In this document: piece after piece, positions 11,381 through 22,832 of the stretch
Layout of the letters: the number at the start of each line of letters is the position of its first letter
How positions within the stretch are numbered: the stretch's first letter is position 1
From: Didymella arachidicola
Lineage: Eukaryota; Ascomycota; Dothideomycetes; Pleosporales; Didymellaceae
Assembly: GCA_016630955.3 (NCBI GenBank)
Contig: CM049994.1
Location: 1,550,001-1,614,000 of the forward strand
Reading direction: 5' to 3'
DNA: 64,000 nt
Notes under the pieces: model-generated
Told to the model about the DNA's origin: nothing
Seen by the model: the letters and a program-made list of their open reading frames with translations, nothing else
The model's database searches: none
Made by a program: the position numbers and the translations under genes

Positions 11381-14101
11381 GACTGCAGATGTCTTCGTCA
11401 AGAAGAAGCTGTGGAATTGGATGCTGTAATATGGGTAAGGTCCACAGCAGTGAAGATGATGCTTCAAGGGTGGCAGACGATCGACCTTAAGTACTCTAGG
11501 GACCATATGTTTACACGATATGCGGAGGCCCATGGGCAGCTGCTAGCTCGAAGGCTGGAAGCGTGGAGTATTGCGCTAGCGTACCATTGGATAATGGAGC
11601 ATGGTCTGAATGCACTGGGGAGCTTCGTACTCGGCCACCAACAGGCCTAGCGCTGGAGCTGGAACGTACCAGACGGGCCACGACATATCCCAGATTCGCG
11701 ATTCGTGATCACAGCCATCATGAACTTTTTGTGCTCCGTAAGCTTTGAGCTGGACCTGGCGTTGCTGATTCCACTTCACTTTGGATACGACTGTGGCCGT
11801 GAAGTGGGTGGCGATGTTCCAAATGCGGAATACATGGTGAGTCTGATGCTTGCAGCGTCGAGGAACTGGTCACGAGGGGTCGATTTCCCCATGCAGCCCC
11901 GTACGTGCAGAGGACGGCACGGCATGCCGAGGCGAAGATGCAGAGACTGGAAATTGTGATAGGTCGCTAGTCACACCATGAGCGTTTAGTGTGCATGGTC
12001 GTTGAGCCGGGGCCGTACCAGTCCAAATGCCGCTGACCTCATCTTGGCGATCATGAGCTTGGAGAATCTTATCACTCTTCATTCCACGCGATGTGTTTAC
12101 TGCCATCGATGGTGTCTTTCGTGGCTAGCAGGGTTAACAGGCATATCGAGTGGAGCGCGGTTGTCCTGGGATCTGGTGACTTTGCCTACAATCCCACGCT
12201 GTTGGAATGCGCGTGGTACTGGTAGCACAGAACCCCTGCTAACCTGTCTGACATGCGACAGCGATGCAAGGCTTTTTCGAGCATGGCTGTGGAAGGTATT
12301 CGAAATGGCATAAGTGCAGTGGGTACCGACCATAGCGCTGTTGAGGCTCTGCGCCAGACGTGCAGTGGCCCGAAAGAGGCCAATTCCATGTACCACCATG
12401 GTGGAGCTTGATGGAGTGAGAAGGGGAGCTTGGCAGCAAATTTTGCTTCTGGCTTTCAATTGGTGGTGGGGAACAAGATAGACAGCGGGGTGCATTAGCT
12501 CCCTTCGATGTTTGGAGGCTCAACAAGCACTGCGGGACACACTTGGCTGCTTAGCGCGGTCTCGCCCGCCCAAAGTGGGTCGCCTTCGGTGGCTTTGCGC
12601 CTCAAGCTAGGGGCGTTCAACGCGCGTGGAACAACTCACGGAAGGATTTCGCTCGCCAGTCCAAACACCTCAACCCATTCGACCCGGGTTCACGTCCAAA
12701 GATGAAGTCGCGCAAGTAAATGGTGCCGGTGTGGCCGCAATCTCCGACGCCTATGGGGCTATCACGAATAGTAGGCCGTGATCAAACCGATTTTCATGCT
12801 CTAGCTCCACTTGGTCTGACAATCTGTGATATCACGGCAGCCGCAAGGCACCCAACAAGTTGGAGAAGGTCGCGGGGCATGTGCTATGGGGAGGCATCTC
12901 CTCCGGGGGACGCAAGAGGATCTGCACCCTGACAGCTGCTGCGGGGTATAGAGCTCACGGAGATCGATATGCTCGAGCTGGCTCGAGGCAAGACACGTGC
13001 AGCTATGAACAGGAGCCGGTCGTGTTGATCAAATTGGCCTCGTTATGATATCAGGAAGTCGGGCCCAGCTACGCGGCCGCCATGGACAGCTCTTGACAAC
13101 TGCTGTCGTGACGGAGTGAGGTCAGTAAGCCGTGCCAACCTTCCCAAACGTAGATCACCCGATCAGATGCAGCACAACGACAGATCTTATCTCGCAGACC
13201 ACATATGGATCGACTCGAACGATTGCCTGAACGCTTGTCCGGTGACTACTTTTCTACAATTCAGCTCTATGACGTGGTGGCTGGGAGCCGATAATGCGCA
13301 TAATACCCTTTGTGTGTCCTTCAATGTCGACATGATATCCTGGTCTTCCATGAAGAGGTGAAATGCATGCACGACCAGGCTGTTGATTGAGTGAGATGCT
13401 TGGCCTGACGGCCCAATCTACGGGAGGTTTCCAGATACCGTTGCAACCGCGGCAGATGACAACTCTAATCCGTTTCTTGTGAAGCCGTCGGAGATTTGTG
13501 GATTCGGAGCATGTGTTCCTTTTGACACAGGAGATTTCACTGCGGGAGCAAATTACTCAGTGAAGTTTGTCGACGTGGAGACATCCAAGACATAAAAAAT
13601 GGAACCAGTGGCAGGTGAAGCTTAACGCGCCCAGCAACCGGAGGCAGGCGCCATAGAAGGCATGCTAGAGAACGCTTGATCTGAGGGAGCAGGAGCAGGC
13701 AACGATTGCTAGCTGCTAGAGTGTTGTTCAGTGGCGACTAACTTCCATCTGTGTATGATCATAGTCATAGTACTGACTGTTCAGGAACCACTGACGTCAA
13801 AGCAACGAACTTGCGCCGAACGCCCACCTGCTAACTAAAGATACCGCGCACGTAGACAGCATTTCCCACAATCTGCTGGGGATAGAGGCTTCATGTACTG
13901 TACAAACACCATATATTGATGGCCCAGGGGCGGTTCAAGACGAGGAAGCATACAACAGCTACCTCTTCAGTCTCAAGTATTCACCAGGAGACGTCACCGC
14001 TGAGGTAGTCGCAAGCCACGCGCCTTGGCCAACGCGTCGCGTCGCGCTCGCGTACCTGCCCCGCCAACATTCTCACCGCCTCAACAACAACTTCACAAAC
14101 A
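11381..14101. other. Large gene-poor interval with transporter promoter and dUTPase promoter
   Basis: 2.7 kb with no supportable gene on either strand; the longest open frames are about 130 codons and lack recognisable domains. Its left part holds the transporter promoter, its right end the dUTPase promoter. A palindromic TGACGTCA word lies at 13792-13799. Confidence 0.5.
14032..14037. promoter_or_regulatory. Candidate MCB (MBF-binding) site upstream of dUTPase
   Basis: An ACGCGT word lies 65 bp before the dUTPase ATG, inside a CGCG-rich run. MBF sites of this sequence drive G1/S genes in yeasts, dUTPase among them. The same hexamer occurs at least a dozen times in the window, so a single copy is weak evidence. 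Confidence 0.4.
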
Positions 14102-14889
14102 ATGTCGAACGAGGCCAGCACACCAGCCCCAACCCACGAGCCTCCCTCTCTCCCTAGCTCGCCCCTCCCGAAGCGCACCAAAATCATTGACCCTGCACCG
14201 CTCAATCAGGCCTCTATACTGCCGCGCAACAACGACTCGGGCACCGCGACACCAACCCCACTTGCAAGCACCAACATGGCCGCCTTACAGCCCCCTGCGC
14301 CAATTGCGCCTTCGATTGCAGCCGGTGCTGCGGCAGAGCAGGCTCTGCAGGTCATGCTGCTGAGTGAGAACGCCAAGGCACCTACCAAGGGCAGCAGGTT
14401 TGCGGCAGGACACGATCTGTACAGTGCGAAGGACCTTGTCATCCCAGCGAGAGAACGGGCTCTTGTGCCTACAGATATAAGCATCTCGGTGCCTGTTGGG
14501 ACATGTATGGACCACGCTATTTGGAAGCCGATGGCAGTGACCTGACGTAGAACAGATGGTCGCGTTGCACCGCGCTCTGGCCTCGCCTTCAAGCACGGCA
14601 TCGACACAATGGCCGGCGTCATCGATGCAGACTACAGAGGTGCCGTTGGTGTTATCCTTGCCAACCTGTCAGACGCAGACTTTGAAGTCAAGATTGGGGA
14701 CAGGATCGCGCAATTGATCGTCGAGAAGGTTCGTTCAGACGAATCGACTGGAAAAGAAGTAGCTGCTGACTGTTACAGATCGCAATGCCCGATGTTGTCG
14801 TCGTCGAGAAACTCGAAGAGAGTGTGCGCGGTGCTGGTGGGTTTGGCAGCACAGGAGGATTTGGCGCAGGCGCCGCACAAGGTGCTTAA
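14102..14889 (+). CDS. dut1: dUTP diphosphatase (dUTPase)
   Basis: Hydrolyses dUTP to dUMP and pyrophosphate, keeping uracil out of DNA and feeding dTMP synthesis. Exons are 14102-14504, 14556-14728 and 14779-14889, with introns of 51 and 50 nt, giving 228 aa. Trimeric dUTPase motifs appear in order: AGHDLYSAKD; the block joined over intron 1 as GTYGRVAPRSGLAFKHGI; GVIDADYRGAVGVILAN with the catalytic Asp; GDRIAQLIVEK; and the P-loop-like RGAGGFGSTG at the C-terminus. The N-terminal 95 residues or so are Pro/Ser/Thr-rich and unlike the compact yeast enzyme, probably a disordered extension. No mitochondrial presequence is evident. Confidence 0.95.
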
Positions 14890-16243
14890 AAAGACACCAG
14901 GAAGGACAGCAGAAGCATTGAGGTCGAGTTGGACGCATCGTTCCCTTGGAAGATGATAGAGATGCTATCAGGGCCCATCGTATAGCTTTCGGATAGGTTC
15001 GTCACCGCAGACAACGATCAAGAGGAGGAGGTGGTGGCGAATTGTCGATAGGACTCGGTTCCTTGTGATGGACAATACGCCATGTTGATTGACGCGAGTT
15101 TGAGTGTGCAGCTCTAGTCATTCTTGTTCGTTATAGTGCCAATAGCAATACCCGCGTCGTAGCACCAGGGCACGAACGCACGAGAGAACGTTACATCCTT
15201 GCTGCTTTGAAGTGACCCAGGTGTAAATTCTCCGATCCAGCCTCGACCTGAACGTAGTTGTACGCGCTTTATAACAAGACTTAGCATCTTGGTTATCAAC
15301 TGTTCCGGCACATCAGGAGTTCACGTACGCGAGACAGGATGTGGAGGGCTTCAACGAACATTAGTCTCAGAAGAAAATAATTCCAAACAAAGCTCCACAT
15401 CCGAGCGCGGACTCGAGGACCAACGGACAATCGCATTCGGTTCAGTAGGAAAGTTTTGTGTCTAGGGTTCTAGGGACAAGAATCCAGGTATGTACTCGCC
15501 AAGTTGAAATCGCCATTCGGCTGATCAGTGCTATTCCTGCGAATGCTATCATATTGGTTTTCAATAGTCGATGAACTGCGCTGCACCGACAGCATTTATC
15601 AGAGTATCATGCACACCTCGAATGTATGCGGCCGATATTTCATGAAGAGTGGGACTCGCAACTGCAGCCTCGACTTTGTGGTGCGTGGAGCCCAGGACAT
15701 AGTGCATGGCTGGACATACTTCACAGAATTGCTTTAGCCCGGCGCCTTCATCATACCAGGGTGACCACATGCTCACTCTATACTTGTCGCCCCGTACATT
15801 CCTCCAGTGTTGGTTCGTGGGCTGTAGGTCGTTCTATTCGAGGAGACTTGTGGGACAGGCGGTTTATAGCGACTTCTGTCGTCGGAGCCGCCGCGCCGTC
15901 TTTCGAATGGACATCACTCCTTTGACCTTTTACATCAGCTCTTCCGCACTCAAGCTTTTCAGCTAAATTGAGTGTATTGATGTGATTCACTCTGTTTGCA
16001 TCCCCATATATCGGCCTAGTCGTTGGAATCAAGCATGTATAGGCGTATTTGACACCCAGTACAGCAGTTGTGCGCCCTTTGTACTGGGGATCTTTAGAGA
16101 GACAGATTTGCAGCAGGGATTTGGACCCGCAGCTTTCATGAGTCAACTTAAGACGTATGCCAGGAGTCGGAAGAGATGACCGAGGACAATGACAGCATTG
16201 GCGAATTGAAAGTGTTGGCTTGATGGCGGCTCGAAAAGAGAAG
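14890..16243. other. Intergenic between dUTPase and pyridoxal kinase 3' ends
   Basis: 1.35 kb; the flanking genes converge. Short frames around 15530-16150 on both strands have no recognisable domain. Nothing else seen. Confidence 0.5.
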
Positions 16244-17966
16244 CTAGTCCTTTACACTCTCACCAGCCTTGCTCGCATCCGCGGCGTTCTGCTGCTGTGT
16301 CTCCTTCGCTTCGTTCGCTCCTGTTGCTTCGTTCTTGATATCCTCAACCTTCTGCACGCTAGGCTTCGCCGTCTCGCTCCCCTCCGGCCTATCCAACTTC
16401 TCAAATCCACTCCCTTTCTTCTCATCAACCTCGACCTGAATAGCGCCCTCCTGCTTCCCAACACCCAAATGCAAGACGCCCAACTCGTCACCCTCTCCCT
16501 TGACCTCTCCCGTCCTCACTCTGACAGCTCTCGGCCTGAACCTCTCCAGATCTGGCGGATCAAGCAGATCCTTGACATGCCTCGGCACCATAACTTCACT
16601 CGCATTCGTGAGCGCAAGATGCCTCTTCTTCTCGCTTTCGTCACCCGCCCCACCCCGCTCAATATTAGCGTCATACGCGTCCATCTTGACCTTACACGCC
16701 TCCGCGGTCTTGGCGAGGACGGCTTGCATACTCGCCAGCACCTTCTGACATGCCTTAGCGAGCGGGAGATCTTCTGGTACTATATCGTCGGGTGAGCGCC
16801 ATGACGCGGTGTTTGCGAGGTTCTGCTCTTGTGGTGCCTGGGACACGGCTTCGATGAGGCGCGGCACGGTGAGCGCGGCGAACATGTCTCCTGTGCCTGA
16901 GAAGAAAAGAGGGAGCACGGGGGTATCGATGCGGAATAGGCGCGGCTTGAAGTCGCTCGTTGCTGTGGAACCGATGACGGTGAGATTCTCAACAACTTCG
17001 TCTTTTTTAGGCGCGTCAGCGGTGGGTTTGTCTCGCGGTAGTGTCGATGAGGAAAGAGGGTCGGAGGGCTCGCTGGAGGGCGTGTGCGGTTGCGTGACGG
17101 GGCGTGAGGTGGGGATGAGGTTGTCGCGCGTAAGGCGGAGTGAGGTGATTATGACGTGGGGGACACGATAAGTGGTGTGGAGGACGTGGATTGCGTGGGC
17201 GAGACTGGGGAGATCGTGGATAGGGGTATCGCTTAACGTCCTTGTAGAGTCAGCGTCCAAAAACGTCACTGACTTAGTTCGAGAAAGGGACGCACTCAGC
17301 TTCGAACTGGTTCGGCAGAATAAGGTCTGCCTCTCGTAGGAGGCTCTTGTACTCTGGTACTTCATCTTCAGGGATGTACAGTTTCCCATTGTCACCCATG
17401 ACAGGGTCGAGCACTACCTTCGCGTTAGCCGTCTATACCACCCAGAACATGCAACAGGACCCACCCCAGAAGAAGCTCCCTGGCTTTGTGCCAGCATTGA
17501 ACTTGATGTCCCTCCCAATCTTGCCCACGGATCGGACTGCCTCTGCGCTTGGTACATAGCCAGTAAGCAGCACGTCGAAGTTGGTCAGGTTCGATTGGCG
17601 TAGGCCCTCGTAGAGTTGTTCGAGCTCGGCGGCGGTGGTCTTGGTGCCCTTGACTTGCTTATAGGCCGTGTGGTTGCCTGAGCCAATCAGTCAAGATGTT
17701 GGATTATCTGAGTGGTGGGAGGGAGTACTGTAGTGCACGGTGTTGATGGCAGAGACATCGCAGCCCATAGCCTGCATGACGCAGGTCGCCATTTTGTTGC
17801 CAACATAGCTTCATAGTTCTCAGCAAAGCTATTCGCCTGTGTATCGTGGTACTGACCCATGGACTACCTATGCGTCGTTAGACACGCGATGCAGCGCGTG
17901 GATGACTCTTACATGGCTCGCGATGGCAAGCACGCGTGTTTCCGGTACGAGCGCGTCTGAAGCCAT
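16244..17966 (-). CDS. Pyridoxal kinase (PfkB/ribokinase fold)
   Basis: Phosphorylates pyridoxal, pyridoxine and pyridoxamine in vitamin B6 salvage. Exons on the minus strand are 17966-17913, 17867-17857, 17808-17729, 17677-17465, 17413-17296 and 17240-16244, giving 490 aa; introns are 45-55 nt. The second exon is only 11 nt (gtagtccatgg) and is needed to build SHVVHGYVGNKMA, a family block near the N-terminus. Further evidence is INTVHYSNHTAY, FWVLDPVMGDNGKLYIPED, LILPNQFEAE and the catalytic FSGTGDMFAALT near residue 275. The enzyme is usually 300-350 aa. Here the C-terminus has an Asp/Glu/Lys-rich tail that ends NAADASKAGESVKD. Yeast homologues are BUD16/BUD17. Confidence 0.93.
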
Positions 17967-18245
17967 GGCCAAAAATCTGGACCCGTATTTAAGCTGCGGA
18001 AATGAGGGAACAAAGGAACGATTGCGACTGCAAGAATGTGGTGGTGACTGGTGTATTCCTTATCTGAAATTCCACGCGCAGTGACGCACGCGGGGCGATT
18101 GGTGGGGCATCGCCGGAGGCCTGCGACCTCCGCGAGTCGCCCATTCGCCGACTCTTACAGCGCACGCTCGATATCGCTGTACGCAACCGTAACAGTGCGC
18201 CGCCTGTATCCCTCATAAATCCTGAAAACATGCTATCGCAACAAA

Positions 18246-19218
18246 CTACTCCTCGTCGCCGATCTGCTGGCGTTAGTGAGACGATTACTTTGTCAGCAGA
18301 GTGGAGACTCACCTTGGGCGCGAGGTAGAACCTCAGGTAGCTGCCCTGCGACAGCCCGTACTCGACAAGAAGGGGGACCTCGCTAGACAGGCTCAGCTTG
18401 ACACTGTCGGACAAGCCGCTGGCTTTGCAGAAGTTGACCAGGTACTTCAGCGAAAAGGTGAGCGAGACAGGCTCGCTGAGGTCAATTGCAACGTCCTCCT
18501 TGGGGCTATCGACGTTGGTGTGTTGCCTCAGCTGGACGGAGCCGGAGCCAATGTCGCCCTGGCAGCTGAACTTGACGCCCTCCTTTGTGCATTCGATAGA
18601 TACTGTCTGTGTCAGTAAAGACGTATACGTGCGAGATCAGTGAGATGTGTACCAGACTCGGACAGCGCCGACAGATCTCTACAGATGCGCTGGAACTCGG
18701 CCGATGGCATAGTGATGGTCGCAGCGTAGTCGGTCTCTGGGATGCCCAAGTGCTCCTGGTCGATGTCCATGAGCTTGATGTCGTACTCGCTGATGCGGTC
18801 TGAGCCGCTGTTCTCGAACGTCAGGTTGACGACATCTGGCGCGTCCTCGGCCTTGAGTGTGAGGATATCGTCGGTCTGCGCGGCGCGGAGGACCTTTGTG
18901 AGCGAGCCCAGGTTGATGCCCAGGGCGATGTTGCGGTCGCAGCGGAACGGCGAGAAGGCCTCGGACCTCAGCAGCATCGACACGAGGGCAACGTGCGAGT
19001 TGTCCATGGCCTGCAGCGCGATGCCCGAGTCATTGCAGTCGAAGTTGCAGTCCTGCACGAGGTCCTTGATGGCGTCGACGACCTGCCACAATTAACGACC
19101 GCGTCTAGTATGGACTGTCTCCACAACATGCCTTCTTGAGAAGGGCGGCTTGTTCTAAGCGTGCCTCGAGCACTGGATTGTCAGCAACGGTTCCGGAAGA
19201 GCGATGGGTTGCCCTACT
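18246..19218 (-). CDS. POL30: PCNA, DNA polymerase sliding clamp
   Basis: Homotrimeric ring that tethers replicative polymerases to DNA; nuclear. Exons on the minus strand are 19218 (A only), 19172-19132, 19082-18653, 18602-18313 and 18263-18246, giving 259 aa. The product is nearly invariant for the family: LEARLEQAALLKK, VVDAIKDLVQDCNFDCND, LMDIDQEHLGIPETDYA, RICRDLSALSES, and the C-terminal LAPKIGDEE. The reading frame has GTG, not ATG, before LEARLEQ. The simplest model is a start codon split by a 45-nt intron (19217-19173, gtaggg...ccag with a gctgac branch site), A|TG. The second intron, 19131-19083, begins GC rather than GT (aag|gcatgt) and is required to join LLKK to VVDAI. Other introns are 50 and 49 nt. 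Confidence 0.93.
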
Positions 19219-19332
19219 CTTGTCTGTTTATTACGGATAAAGAGAAGAAGGCAAGGGGTATATTGCGAAACTTGGGCGTCGACGAGTGCTGTGGTGGTGT
19301 TGTGGAAAGGCAGCAGAGCGGAGGTGGGACAA

Positions 19333-19360
19333 ACGCGTCGTGATTTTAGCTCCGACGCGT
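19333..19360. promoter_or_regulatory. Paired candidate MCB sites upstream of PCNA
   Basis: Two ACGCGT words, 19333-19338 and 19355-19360, are spaced 22 bp start to start and lie about 115-142 bp before the proposed PCNA start. Paired MCBs in a replication-gene promoter are the classic MBF arrangement. The spacing equals about two helical turns. Confidence 0.55.
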
Positions 19361-19742
19361 TTCTCGCGTAAAGTGCCAGCCACCAAGTGCGCTAGCAGTC
19401 GTGACGCCAACATGTCCGCAATCATTGCTCCAGACCCGGCTGCTTGTATGTGTAGTTGTCTGAAAGTGTTCCATTGTGGTTCTTCTATTCTTTATGTACG
19501 CTCGAGAAGCTTCCTCATACAGATCATGAATGAGAGCTTGGGCTGAACCCACGAGACTTGACTAGGACAATAGATATTGCGTGTTAAACATTATGCCCCC
19601 GCACGCAATGACAGACGATACGATGTGGTATATGGTAGATGACCAAATGTGTGACCAATGCTCAGATGAAACGCCGAAGAAAGAAAAACGAATGCGACGA
19701 CTATAGATGGCCTGTTAGCTAGATTTTGACAAAGAGAATACG

Positions 19743-21721
19743 TTAAAGGCTCGTAACTCGTCCAGCGGGCAGCGTGTGCCTGTGCGGTCGGAGGTTGATG
19801 ACGCTCTCGAGCTCGCGCAGCATGTTATTGCTTGCTTCGCGCTGCTCCCGTAGCGAGGCCTGGCGAGCGCGGTCCGCTTGCATCTTCTGCATGCGCTCCT
19901 CTCTCGACATGGTGACACGCGTCTTGGGAATGGCGATGGCTTCGAAAACTTCGTCGTCCGAGTTGCTGCCTTGGTCGCTCGGGGGAGCACTCTGCTGCAG
20001 ACTCAGCGTCTCTCCATTCAAGGCACGTAGGGCATCAGACGGACTGCCTTCATCGACAGCGGTCAGACCACCTAGGCTAGGAACAGGAGAGCGAAGGCCG
20101 CTCGAGGCTTGTGAGATACGTCGTTCGTGGCGCTCGATGTTGAGCGCAAGGGCGTTTCTCCCAGCCTCCCATGCCTGGATGAGGCTACGCAGGTCGGCAC
20201 CAATCGAATCGTACTGCACCATAAGATGACCACCGAGCTCTGTGACATCTTCTGTGTCCTCCAAGCTTTTGTTGGTCTCTTCGCGCAATACCTGCATCTT
20301 CGCTTGCAACCCACGAATACCCTGTGACAGACCTGACAGCTTGCGTACGGAGTTGCGCAGGTTCTCACGGCCTTGTGTAGGTGCGAGCTTGTTCGGCGAT
20401 GGGATCACGAATTGCTCCTCTTCGGCAAGGGCTTGGTTGAACTTTTCGCTCCTTTCTCCACTCGGCGAAGCCACAGTAATCATGGAATCCACGACGGTGC
20501 CCCATCTCGAGAAGTCTGCCTTTCCGCCATCAGCCTGGAGGGCGAGGAGAGAGCACAGGTAGACCCGGCGCAGTGTCGACAATCGATATTGCCACGTACG
20601 CAGGGCCTTGATGCTCTCGATATCCTCAAATTCCGATTCGTCGTAGCCGCGAGCCGCTTCTTGCAGGTCTGGGTTGCTGACTTCGTAGACGTCGAGGTAC
20701 TTCTCGATATCATCCTCCTGGACCTGTCGTCGTAGTGTCTGGCACTGCTCGGACAGGATGGGGATCATCGTAGCGTATGCGGCCCACAGACTTCGGCGCA
20801 GACGTTGGCAGCGGCGCACTTGGCCTTTCTCTTCGATTCGGGAGACGGGCGGCAGTGGCATGGATCTGATCATGTTAGCTGGAGTCTGGCTGGGGAAACG
20901 TTCTGCATACAGTCTGTAGCCTCTCGAAACAAGCTCAACCTCTTGAATCAGCGCAAGTGCGGACGATGTTGATGCCTCGAACGCCTGAAGATTTGCGACT
21001 AGCACCGATGCATTCTCAACAGCTTGCTGTCTCAACTTCTGCAGCCATTGCCGGCGAACGTAGCCGTAGGAAGCGGTGGCGACAAAGACGAAGACGACAA
21101 GGACGACCACGAAACGTGCTTTGCTGAAGTCGGACTTGCGCCGGGACCAGTGGATGAGCCAGACGAGCGTGAAGGCGGTTGCTGCTGTGAGGACTGCCCC
21201 TGTGGGACTGATGGTGGTAACCTTGAACTCTGGGCCAGGCCCACCGCCGTTCGCGGGGTTGGGAAATGTCGTGGTCCGTATGCTCGACTGCTCGCCCAGC
21301 AGCTGCGAGGCGACTACGAGGTACCGGAAGTGCTCGAGGAATCGTTCGTTATCAGCGCGGCCAAGGCGTGAGTTCACTGCTTTCTATACGTTGTTAGGAG
21401 CGCGGCACAACACAACCCTTGTGGTACTCACCGAGCACGCCAGATGTATGCGCGCAACCGAGCCATGGCGATTCGCCCGTATGCGCAGCGGCTGCGGCAA
21501 TCTATCTCTTATCCTCGACTGGAGCGTGGAGGGTCCGCGTGGCGCAAAGCCACGGCCGTCCGAGTAGGTGGATGTAGCAGGCGACGGCGGTGCAGACAGT
21601 CCTCCTTTTCCCTCACCTAAACGCGCGATTAGTATGAGAGGCCGCATCATGAGCGCGAGGTGCAGCGCATACCCTCCAGAAACTCGGCCAGCGGCGAGTC
21701 TTCATGTATCACGCTCTCCAT
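19743..21721 (-). CDS. vezA: Vezatin-like protein (VezA family)
   Basis: Fungal vezatin-like protein; in Aspergillus nidulans VezA supports dynein-driven transport of early endosomes. Exons on the minus strand are 21721-21673, 21616-21432 and 21383-19743, with introns of 56 and 48 nt and a 624-aa product. Exon 1 encodes MESVIHEDSPLAEFLEG, the family's N-terminus, and this decided the start. Exon 2 encodes a Ser/Pro-rich stretch and PLRIRANRHGS. Exon 3 opens with GRADNERFLEHFRYLVVASQLL, followed by two hydrophobic segments (TAATAFTLVWLIHW and FVVVLVVFVFVATASYG) that probably form a hairpin in a membrane. A long, mostly helical, charged region follows, with the tail TMSREERMQKMQADRARQ. It lies 3' to 5' behind the PCNA promoter on the same strand. 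Confidence 0.88.
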
Positions 21722-22832
21722 CGTGTCTGCTGCTACCGCATGGTGCGGGTGGTGTGGCTTGGTGTGGAATGAATACCGGCGCGTGACGCAACTCGTGAGG
21801 GCTTGCGTTCGTGGCCAGAAATGCGGGGAGAGCCCAGGGGTGGCAAGGCGAATGGCGACAGAAATGTTCGAGAGCCGTTTGTTTTTGTTTCTTTATTCCG
21901 AGGGTCGATGTGTGAGAGGTATAACAGGGAGAGCCACGGTGGTTCGAAGCTAAGCCACTCGCGCCAGGAGCTGAGAGCGGAGATGAAGATGCGGAGCGGC
22001 CCACTAGATTGGCGCAGCCTCCGGGAGTTCGCTCGTTTGGAGCACCGTTAGGCTAGAACCCCTGTTTTGTACGGATGGCTTGCAGGCGATCCCAGGCTCG
22101 CGGTATGTTTGTGTTGAAGAAGATGTGTAGAGCCCTGAGGGGACGACGTTGATGCCACTTGATGACTGTGGCTTCCAAGCTATTCGACTTTGAAACAGGG
22201 TCTCGGCCAGACGAGTTTCATGGCGGGTGCTCGCATTAGCACGTGGGCTAGGTCTTGACATAGTCGCAGCCTCACGAGGAATTTGAGCCGTCAGCCTCAT
22301 CAAGGTCGCCATGGTGCCCACGGACGCCAATATTAATAGCACGCTTCAACTCGTTCCGGGAGGTCCGAGATATACCGCTGGGACATCCAGGAGAGCAAGA
22401 CAAGGTTGCATGAGCTTCAGCACGTCAAATGTCAGTAACATCTTCGTCTGGGCACAGTGATTCAGATGATTGTACAGTCAAAGGCCTCCAACAAGGTTCG
22501 TACTCAACGCCGTAAGGCTGATGCGAAGATTCCTGGAACTATTAGCAGCGACCTCCTGTGCACGGGCCAATGTGGGGTTAGCGTGGGATGCCGGTCGCAA
22601 AGCACTGGAGCTCACGAAACAGCCTCAACGGCGGCATCAGACGACAGCCTACCACATTGTCACTTGCAATCGATGCTTTCAAAAACCGCGCATCACCGCC
22701 ATCCGCGACAACACCACGCGCCCCAAGCCGGCCGTTAGCACGCCTTGCACTCACCCATCTCTATCACATTTGAGGTCAACGGAGCACATCTTCGAAATCA
22801 TCCACGACCGTAAACCGCTCACACCCTCCACA
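21722..22832. other. Divergent promoter region between vezA and EMC6
   Basis: 1.1 kb between two genes that start away from each other. Short frames on both strands, including one overlapping the EMC6 start, lack domains. Nothing else recognised. Confidence 0.5.

Noticed and set aside
12640..12705. tRNA-like gggttcac segment
   Set aside because: No matching T-stem, anticodon arm or acceptor stem could be built around it; no convincing tRNA was found anywhere in the window.
13792..13799. TGACGTCA (CRE-like) palindromes here and at 40390-40397 and about 50458
   Set aside because: Three copies exceed the roughly one expected, but one is inside a coding exon and the others are 300-800 bp from the nearest start; not enough to call regulatory sites.
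16220..16795. 191-codon plus-strand frame
   Set aside because: Antisense to the last exon of pyridoxal kinase; Leu/Arg-rich without domains.
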